Part shown: positions 1-4,229 of the stretch, one piece after another | How positions within the stretch are numbered: position 1 is the stretch's first letter | Layout: every line of letters starts with the position of its first letter | NCBI GenBank assembly: GCA_017354515.1 | Contig: JAFMQT010000181.1 | Coordinates: 1 to 8,346, forward strand | Direction: 5' to 3' | Source: Nocardia sp. | GTDB lineage: Bacteria > Actinomycetota > Actinomycetes > Mycobacteriales > Mycobacteriaceae | Length of the DNA: 8,346 nucleotides | Program-made: the position numbers and the translations under genes | Notes under the pieces: model-generated | The model's database searches: none | What the model saw: the letters and a program-made list of their open reading frames with translations, nothing else | What the model was told of the DNA's origin: nothing

Positions 1-1
1 G

Positions 2-259
2 CACCGGCCGAGGCCCGTCCTGCGCGACGACGCCACCGTCCAGCATCTCGGCACCTGTGCGCAGGCGCTGGCCGCACTCGCCGCGGACGCCGTCGAACTC
101 CTCGGCGGACCCGATCGCGGTCGCGTCGAACAGTGCGAGCGCGAGGGCTGTACCCGCCTGTACGTCGACACATCCCGGGCCGGTTCGCGCCGGTGGTGCG
201 ATATGGCGATCTGCGGCAACCGCGCCAAGAGCGCCTCATTCCGCGCGCGCCGAGGATGA
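2..259 (+). CDS. CGNR zinc-finger protein, 3' end only
   Basis: This is the C-terminal 85 residues of a gene that begins outside the window; the frame is open from base 2 to a TGA at 257-259. The fragment ends in a CGNR-type zinc finger: two cysteines spaced C-x4-C (residues 45 and 50 of the fragment), then a WC-x4-CGNR segment (C66, C71, followed by G72-N73-R74), then a basic tail. In this family the finger is usually C-terminal to an ABATE-type domain and is thought to bind DNA or stress-related ligands; most members are uncharacterised putative regulators. The alpha-helical stretch before the finger (residues 13-35, rich in Ala and Leu) fits the end of the ABATE domain. No target or ligand can be inferred here. 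The gene converges on the minus-strand glycosyltransferase with only three bases between the stop codons. The family call is firm; the biological role is unknown. Confidence 0.85.
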   Translation, partial: HRPRPVLRDDATVQHLGTCAQALAALAADAVELLGGPDRGRVEQCEREGCTRLYVDTSRAGSRRWCDMAICGNRAKSASFRARRG

Positions 260-262
260 GGG

Positions 263-1633
263 TCAGCGCGCTGTGACGAGTTCGCGGGGCGGGAGCAGTA
301 GTGGTTGACTGCCGCGCGGAGTGGCTCGGATGAACGCGAAGAAGAACAGCACCAGCAGCGACGCCCGGCCCCAGACCCCGAACTGCACGAGTTTCTCGTA
401 CACGTCCGTGGAGGCCCCCGAACCGAGGGCGTAGAAGTAGCGAAAAACCCCGACCCCGAGCGCCAAATCGGCCAGCAGGTACGCCGCGACCGCGGTCCAC
501 GGCACCTCCAGCACGATGAACAGCGGCAGCAACCACAGTGAGTACTGCGGCGAATGCACCTTGTGGAACAGCAGGAATCCACACAGCATCGCACCGCCCG
601 CGCCCACCCAGGGGTAGTAACCGAGGACCGGAAAACGCTTCCATCCCAACCAGATCGCGAGGGCGAACGCCAGCACGATCAGCAGCGGCGATGCCTGGGA
701 TACGAACTGCTGGAATGCCGCCTCACCGCTGGTGGTGTCGGCGAACATCGGCCGCAGCCCCCAGTACCAGATCGAATTGGTGGTGATATCGGCCTGGCGC
801 AGCTGCTGGAAGGTAAACGAGGCCAGCCACCCGCGAAAGCCCAGGATCGCGAACGGGAGATTGATCACCAGCGCGGTCAGCACCGCCGCCCCGCCCGCGG
901 CCAGCGCGCCCCGGACGTCGTAGCCCCGCTGCGGGGGCACATCTTCGGCATCCGCATCGATCACCGGCTCGCCCAGATATACGGCCAGCATCAGCGGCAA
1001 TACGAAGATGCCCGGATACAACTTCAGGCAGAATCCCAGCCCGAGCAGAACCCCGGCGGCAATTCCCCTGGTGCGCAACGAATATCGAGTCAGCACGGCC
1101 ATCACGTAGATCGCCCCGACCATCGTGCACACCACCGGCAGTTCCCAGTTGTGGAAGGCGTACAGCACCAGCGGCGGCCCGACCGACCACAGCATCGCCA
1201 CGGCCCCGGTCATCCGGCCCAGCAGCCATGCGGTCACCAGCGCGAACGGCGCCAGCAGCAGAGCCGAATGCAAAAGGAACGCGGCGTCGTCGTGCACTCC
1301 GGCCGCTCCCAGCCACATCAGAAGACCACTGAGCACCGGATATTCCACGGTGCCCCCGGTCAGGCTGCCACCCGGGGTGATACCCCCGTTCAGGTAGGGA
1401 AACAGGTGTTCGTTGATCCCCCGCCCGAGCCACAGGAATTGAATATCGGAATAACAGACCCGGGCATCCTTGATCCGGTCGAAGATCAGGCTGCGCCCGT
1501 CGTGGTCGAATGGCGCGCCCGCGCAGCGTGCCTTGTTGAGGTAGGCGAATACCAGCGTCACCGCACAGCCGAGCAATGCGGCGAAACCGGCGGGACGGCA
1601 CCAGAGCACCGCTGCGGGCCGCGAGGAGGTCAC
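263..1633 (-). CDS. Multi-pass membrane glycosyltransferase, GT87/DUF2029-like
   Basis: The product is a 456-residue integral membrane protein with about ten hydrophobic segments and a short hydrophilic N-terminus. After the first membrane segment comes an extracytoplasmic loop with CYSDIQ, HLFPY and EYPVLSG motifs, which resembles the acidic first loop of GT-C fold polyprenyl-phosphate-sugar-dependent transferases such as the GT87 mannosyltransferases of actinobacteria. By family it would transfer a sugar, probably mannose or arabinose from a decaprenyl-phosphate donor, to a cell-envelope glycolipid or polymer; the substrate is not readable from sequence. The start is the GTG at 1633. The frame stays open upstream into rpsF, but that translation is basic, low-complexity and not membrane-like. 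A GGAGG lies about 15 bases upstream, somewhat far, so an earlier GTG at about 1695 is possible. The gene is divergent from rpsF and convergent with the CGNR gene. It may correspond to Rv0051 of M. tuberculosis, from memory. Confidence 0.82.
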   Translation of the reverse strand: MTSSRPAAVLWCRPAGFAALLGCAVTLVFAYLNKARCAGAPFDHDGRSLIFDRIKDARVCYSDIQFLWLGRGINEHLFPYLNGGITPGGSLTGGTVEYPVLSGLLMWLGAAGVHDDAAFLLHSALLLAPFALVTAWLLGRMTGAVAMLWSVGPPLVLYAFHNWELPVVCTMVGAIYVMAVLTRYSLRTRGIAAGVLLGLGFCLKLYPGIFVLPLMLAVYLGEPVIDADAEDVPPQRGYDVRGALAAGGAAVLTALVINLPFAILGFRGWLASFTFQQLRQADITTNSIWYWGLRPMFADTTSGEAAFQQFVSQASPLLIVLAFALAIWLGWKRFPVLGYYPWVGAGGAMLCGFLLFHKVHSPQYSLWLLPLFIVLEVPWTAVAAYLLADLALGVGVFRYFYALGSGASTDVYEKLVQFGVWGRASLLVLFFFAFIRATPRGSQPLLLPPRELVTAR

Positions 1634-1751
1634 CGCCCCAACGATAGGCCTCCGCCCGGTGATTACCGGTATTGACGACCGAACGCGGGCCACCGTGCGG
1701 GGTGGTCCTCGGCCGCGGCGACCCGAATAGGGAAATCGACCGCCGCTCGGG

Positions 1752-1757
1752 TAGCCT
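1752..1757 (+). promoter_or_regulatory. Possible -10 element of the rpsF operon promoter
   Basis: TAGCCT fits the actinobacterial TANNNT -10 pattern and would start transcription near 1764, just before the leader structure. No convincing -35 hexamer lies 16-18 bases upstream, so this is a weak prediction based on position. Confidence 0.25.
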
Positions 1758-1780
1758 ATCCGGGTTGCTGACGCAACGAC

Positions 1781-1829
1781 CCTCCTGCCACGGAAAGTCC
1801 GTGGCCGTTCACAGTCCACAGGAGGTGAT
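1781..1829 (+). promoter_or_regulatory. rpsF leader RNA: S6:S18-binding-motif-like structure that pairs the Shine-Dalgarno
   Basis: CCTCCTG (1781-1787) is an exact reverse complement of CAGGAGG (1819-1825), the Shine-Dalgarno sequence of rpsF. Between these arms sits a perfect hairpin, CCACGGA (1788-1794), loop AAG, TCCGTGG (1798-1804). The remaining 3' bulge (1805-1818) begins with CCG. The published S6:S18 complex-binding motif is described as a CCG in a bulge flanked by a stem and a hairpin, in leaders of operons encoding S6 and S18, mimicking the 16S rRNA site. Both proteins are encoded in this operon, so autoregulation by blocking ribosome access is a reasonable inference. G1787 could instead pair with C1805, lengthening the hairpin by one pair. 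The full Shine-Dalgarno reads GGAGGTGAT (1821-1829) and lies 8 bases from the GTG start. The pairing is seen directly; the regulation is inferred. Confidence 0.7.
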
Positions 1830-1837
1830 GGGTTCCC

Positions 1838-2128
1838 GTGCGTCAATACGAAGTGATGGTCATCCTCGATCCGAACCTGGACGAGCGCACTGTCGGTCCG
1901 AACCTGGACAAGATGCTCAGTGTGGTCTCGCAGCAGGGCGGCAAGATCGACAAGGTCGACCTCTGGGGTCGCCGTCGTCTGGCCTATGAGATCGCCAAGC
2001 GCGCCGAAGGCATCTACGCCGTCGTCGATCTGACCGCCGAGCCGGACACGGTCAACGAGCTCGACCGGCAGCTGGGCCTGAACGAATCGGTGCTGCGCAC
2101 CAAGGTCCTGCGGCAGAACAAGAAGTAA
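1838..2128 (+). CDS. rpsF: 30S ribosomal protein S6
   Basis: The 96-residue product matches bacterial S6 over its full length. It opens with MRQYEVMVILDPNLDE, the first beta strand of the ferredoxin-like fold, and carries the WGRRRLAYEIAKRAEGIY segment typical of the family, ending in a basic VLRTKVLRQNKK tail. S6 binds the central domain of 16S rRNA as a heterodimer with S18, which is encoded two genes downstream. The start is the GTG at 1838, preceded at 8 bases by a near-ideal Shine-Dalgarno sequence (GGAGGTGAT, 1821-1829). An ATG at 1828 lies in another frame and is not used. This is the first gene of the operon rpsF-ssb-rpsR-rplI. Its translation is probably controlled by the leader structure just upstream, which pairs the Shine-Dalgarno. 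Length is normal for an actinobacterial S6. Confidence 0.98.
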   Translation: MRQYEVMVILDPNLDERTVGPNLDKMLSVVSQQGGKIDKVDLWGRRRLAYEIAKRAEGIYAVVDLTAEPDTVNELDRQLGLNESVLRTKVLRQNKK

Positions 2129-2246
2129 TTCCCCTGGCGAGAAGCTACCCAGGCCGGAAAACCGCACTTGTCATTGCCTGACTCTAGGCTCTAGCGCAGG
2201 TAGGCGAGTGTCCACCAGCTGATCGCACCGAAGACCAGGAGGAACC

Positions 2247-2792
2247 ATGGCAGGCGACACCGTTATCACCGTCATTGGCAATCTGACGGCTGATCCGGAA
2301 CTCCGATTCACGCCCGCTGGCGCGGCGGTGGCCAATTTCACGGTCGCTTCCACACCGCGGATATTCGACCGCAACGCCAACGAATGGAAAGACGGCGAGG
2401 CCCTGTTCCTGCGCTGCAACATTTGGCGCGACGCGGCGGAGAATGTCGCAGAGAGCCTGACCCGAGGCGCCCGCGTCATCGTGAGCGGACGGCTCAAGCA
2501 ACGCTCCTTCGAAACCCGCGAGGGTGAGAAGCGCACGGTCGTCGAACTCGAGGTCGACGAGATCGGTCCCTCCCTCCGGTATGCGACCGCGAAGGTCAAC
2601 AAGACCTCCCGCGGTGGCGGCGGAGGCGGTTTCGGTGGTGGTAATTCCGGCGGTGGCGGCGGGGGCTTCAGCGGCTCCGGCGGTGGCGGTCGCGGCGGAC
2701 AGAACAGTTCCGCCGGCGACGACCCGTGGGGCAGCGCTCCCGCGGCCGGCTCCTTCGGAGGCGGCCAGATGGATGACGAACCGCCGTTCTGA
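2247..2792 (+). CDS. ssb: Single-stranded DNA-binding protein
   Basis: SSB coats single-stranded DNA at replication forks and during repair, and recruits partner proteins through its C-terminal tip. The 181-residue product has the OB-fold in its first 110 or so residues (MAGDTVITVIGNLTADPELR, then FTVASTPR, FLRCNIWRDAAENVAESL, RGARVIVSGRLKQRSFETREG). A low-complexity linker very rich in glycine follows (about residues 121-150), and the acidic tail ends in DDEPPF, close to the canonical DDIPF interaction peptide. The ATG at 2247 has AGGAGG at 2237-2242, four bases away, a rather short spacing. The rpsF-ssb gap is 118 bases, the largest inside the operon, and I see no convincing promoter in it. 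Placement between rpsF and rpsR is the conserved bacterial arrangement. SSB should act together with the DnaB helicase encoded downstream. Length and tail are typical of actinobacterial SSB. Confidence 0.98.
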   Translation: MAGDTVITVIGNLTADPELRFTPAGAAVANFTVASTPRIFDRNANEWKDGEALFLRCNIWRDAAENVAESLTRGARVIVSGRLKQRSFETREGEKRTVVELEVDEIGPSLRYATAKVNKTSRGGGGGGFGGGNSGGGGGGFSGSGGGGRGGQNSSAGDDPWGSAPAAGSFGGGQMDDEPPF

Positions 2793-2805
2793 ACGGCTCA
2801 ACATT

Positions 2806-2817
2806 TCGGGGCCCCGA
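2806..2817. repeat. 12-base perfect palindrome in the ssb-rpsR gap
   Basis: TCGGGGCCCCGA is perfectly self-complementary and lies 14 bases after the ssb stop and 33 bases before rpsR. It could be a protein-binding site or a small RNA hairpin, or simply GC-rich chance. It lacks a loop and a T-run, so it is not a terminator by itself. Confidence 0.4.
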
Positions 2818-2850
2818 TCGTGGCTCCCAGGCAATACGGAGTGAATACCC

Positions 2851-3096
2851 ATGGCCAAAGCACCGGCACGTGAGAAGGTGCTGAAAAAGAAGGCTTGCGC
2901 GTTCTGCAAAGAGGGCAAGGAAGCCATCATCGACTACAAGGACACGGCGCTGCTGCGCAAGTTCGTCAGCGACCGCGGCAAGATCCGCGCGCGTCGTGTT
3001 ACCGGTAATTGCGTGCAGCATCAGCGGGATATCGCCGTCGCGGTGAAGAACTCCCGCGAGGTCGCGCTGCTGCCCTACGTGTCCACCACTCGCTGA
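2851..3096 (+). CDS. rpsR: 30S ribosomal protein S18, zinc-binding (C+) type
   Basis: The 81-residue product is full-length S18. The signature region reads IDYKDTALLRKFVSDRGKIR, followed by ARRVTGNCVQHQRDIAVAVKNSREVALLPY. S18 pairs with S6 on the platform of the 30S subunit. Four potential zinc ligands are present: C16 and C19 (CAFC), C54 and H57 (NCVQH). This makes it the C+ form. Actinobacteria such as mycobacteria often carry a second, cysteine-free copy elsewhere that is used when zinc is scarce; whether this genome has one cannot be seen here. GGAG at 2838-2841 lies 9 bases before the ATG. The gene is 58 bases after ssb and 17 bases before rplI, within one operon. Together with S6 it would form the complex expected to bind the rpsF leader. 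Confidence 0.97.
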   Translation: MAKAPAREKVLKKKACAFCKEGKEAIIDYKDTALLRKFVSDRGKIRARRVTGNCVQHQRDIAVAVKNSREVALLPYVSTTR

Positions 3097-3113
3097 GAAC
3101 AGGAGCAGACACC

Positions 3114-3569
3114 ATGAAGCTGATTCTGACTGCTGATGTGGACAACCTCGGTGCGCCCGGCGACACCGTGGAGGTCAAGGACGGCTACGGCCGCAACTAT
3201 CTGCTGCCGCGCGGGCTGGCGATCGTCGCCACCCGGGGTGCGCAGAAGCAGGTCGAGGGCATCCGCCGAGCGCAGGACGCCCGCCGCGTGCGCGATCTGG
3301 GCCACGCCCAGGAGCTCAAGAGCACCATCGAGGGCCTGGAGTCGGTCTCGCTGTCGGTCAAGACCGCCGGCACCGGCAAGTTGTTCGGTTCGGTCACCAC
3401 CGCCGATGTGGCGAACGCGGTCAAGGCCGCCGGTGGTCCGGTACTGGACAAGCGCAGCATCGAACTGCCGAAGGCACACATCAAGAGCACCGGTAAGCAC
3501 GGTGTGTCGGTGCATCTGCACCCGGACGTGGTCGCCAAGTTCGATCTGCAGGTCACTGCGGCCGAGTAG
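3114..3569 (+). CDS. rplI: 50S ribosomal protein L9
   Basis: The 151-residue product matches L9. The N-terminal rRNA-binding domain begins MKLILTADVDNLGAPGDTVE and contains the family signature around GYGRNYLLPRGLA. A charged, helical connector follows (about residues 45-75), then a C-terminal domain ending in VHLHPDVVAKFDLQVTAAE. L9 binds 23S rRNA near the L1 stalk and helps limit frameshifting and ribosome crowding. The start is the ATG at 3114, chosen because the known L9 N-terminus MKLIL begins there and AGGAG (3101-3105) sits 8 bases upstream; the frame is open further 5' but that part overlaps rpsR and is not L9-like. It is the last gene of the operon; a strong hairpin follows 38 bases after the stop. 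Length is normal. Confidence 0.98.
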   Translation: MKLILTADVDNLGAPGDTVEVKDGYGRNYLLPRGLAIVATRGAQKQVEGIRRAQDARRVRDLGHAQELKSTIEGLESVSLSVKTAGTGKLFGSVTTADVANAVKAAGGPVLDKRSIELPKAHIKSTGKHGVSVHLHPDVVAKFDLQVTAAE

Positions 3570-3607
3570 TTCCGGCCGAAAACCCGACCGCCTGCTCGCA
3601 TACTCGT

Positions 3608-3644
3608 CGAAGACCATCCCCGCGGACCGCGGGGATGGTCTTCG
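3608..3644 (+). terminator. Strong hairpin terminator after rplI
   Basis: A perfect 16-base-pair stem (3608-3623 with 3629-3644) encloses the 5-base loop GGACC. It is followed by TCTGCCTCC rather than a clear T-run, as is usual for terminators in high-GC actinobacteria. Its place 38 bases after the rplI stop and before a long non-coding stretch supports a role in ending the rpsF operon transcript. Confidence 0.88.
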
Positions 3645-3750
3645 TCTGCCTCCGGTTACGATTGCGGACGATTTGCTGTATTGTCCGGAGGTCGGCGGCC
3701 TCCGATCCGGTACCGCCACCAGGCAGTTTTTACCCAGCCTCCCGCGCAGC

Positions 3751-3759
3751 TGTGGACAA
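3751..3759 (-). promoter_or_regulatory. DnaA-box-like site, reverse orientation
   Basis: Reads TGTGGACAA on the plus strand, i.e. TTGTCCACA on the minus strand, one mismatch from TTATCCACA and a variant accepted as a DnaA box in high-GC actinobacterial origins. It stands alone, about 170 bases upstream of the main cluster. Confidence 0.5.
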
Positions 3760-3931
3760 GTCGGTCGCACGACCGGCCGTCGGGGGGTCGACGTCACGCG
3801 GCGGGCAGGCGCAGTTAACCCAACACGCCCGGCCATTCATCTTCACGGACACGCCGACGGGATATCGATCCACATGGTGGAGATCTACGAATCCCCAGGT
3901 CCACACCGCGATCACGCTGAGGGTGTCTACG

Positions 3932-4026
3932 TTATCCCCACCCCATGCACAAGGCTTACACAACAGCGGGTGAACTATACCCAAGTTATCCACAGGCATG
4001 TCCCCAAAGCTGTTTGATAATCCACA
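3932..4026 (+). promoter_or_regulatory. Cluster of DnaA-box-like sites upstream of dnaB
   Basis: Three 9-mers in the same orientation lie within 95 bases: TTATCCCCA (3932-3940), a perfect consensus TTATCCACA (3986-3994), and TAATCCACA (4018-4026). Two weaker matches precede them, CGATCCACA (3866-3874) and AGGTCCACA (3897-3905). DnaA binds such sites at oriC and at promoters it controls. This is not the usual oriC location: actinobacterial oriC lies between dnaA and dnaN. DnaA-dependent control of dnaB transcription or titration of DnaA are the likeliest roles, both inferred. Confidence 0.6.
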
Positions 4027-4109
4027 GTTCGGTGGCTTAAGGTTCGTTCCCGCCCCTCTCCGCTCCCGGGTAGCGCAGTGATTCCCGTCCTCGAACCCGG
4101 TTAGCCGAC

Positions 4110-4149
4110 GCCGACACGGTCGAATACCCGGCGCCGGAACTCTGTCGGC
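4110..4149. repeat. Nested dyad upstream of dnaB, operator-like
   Basis: GCCGACA (4110-4116) and TGTCGGC (4143-4149) form an inverted repeat with a 26-base spacer. Inside the spacer is a perfect 10-base palindrome, CCGGCGCCGG (4128-4137), offset by three bases from the outer centre. The right arm overlaps where a -35 element would lie for the dnaB promoter candidate at 4165-4170, so a regulator site is possible. GC-rich chance is not excluded. Confidence 0.35.
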
Positions 4150-4164
4150 ACCGGGGCGTAGAAC

Positions 4165-4170
4165 TATGGT
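4165..4170 (+). promoter_or_regulatory. Possible dnaB -10 element
   Basis: TATGGT fits TANNNT and would give a leader of roughly 53 bases to the GTG at 4230. The -35 region (about 4141-4147, CTGTCG-like) is poor. Weak prediction. Confidence 0.25.
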
Positions 4171-4229
4171 CATCGCATCGCCGCCGGATGCGGTGCGGAC
4201 CGGTGGAGCAGAGAGGACGGTCGAGTCGG

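Larger units (their letters stand above)
3645..4229. other. 585-base intergenic region upstream of dnaB
   Basis: No credible gene is visible. Open frames on both strands through this stretch have no family resemblance, lack ribosome binding sites, and are extensions of frames shadowing rplI or dnaB. What it does hold is a set of DnaA-box-like 9-mers (between 3751 and 4026), a nested dyad (4110-4149) and a weak dnaB promoter candidate (about 4165). In M. tuberculosis, as I recall, a small hypothetical gene (Rv0057) lies at this position; I see no counterpart here. No distinctly AT-rich unwinding segment is apparent. Confidence 0.7.

Noticed and set aside
723..1601. Long minus-strand open frame and a plus-strand open frame (554-1675) across the glycosyltransferase
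   Set aside because: Both are arginine- and glutamine-rich GC-driven shadows of the membrane protein frame, without domain resemblance or ribosome binding sites.
1634..2167. N-terminal extension of the glycosyltransferase frame to 2167
   Set aside because: It runs antisense through rpsF, gives a non-membrane low-complexity sequence and would exceed the family's usual architecture; the GTG at 1633 is preferred.
2168..2190. Possible internal ssb promoter, TTGTCA with TAGGCT
   Set aside because: The spacer is only 11 bases, too short for a sigma-70-type promoter.
3932..4026. Chromosomal origin oriC
   Set aside because: The dnaA and dnaN genes are not adjacent and no clear AT-rich unwinding region is visible; only a DnaA-box cluster is supported.
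4065..4115. tRNA-like stretch (GGTAGCGCAG and CTCGAACCCGG)
   Set aside because: The pieces resemble D-arm and reversed T-arm motifs but in incompatible orientations, with no acceptor stem or proper T-loop on either strand.
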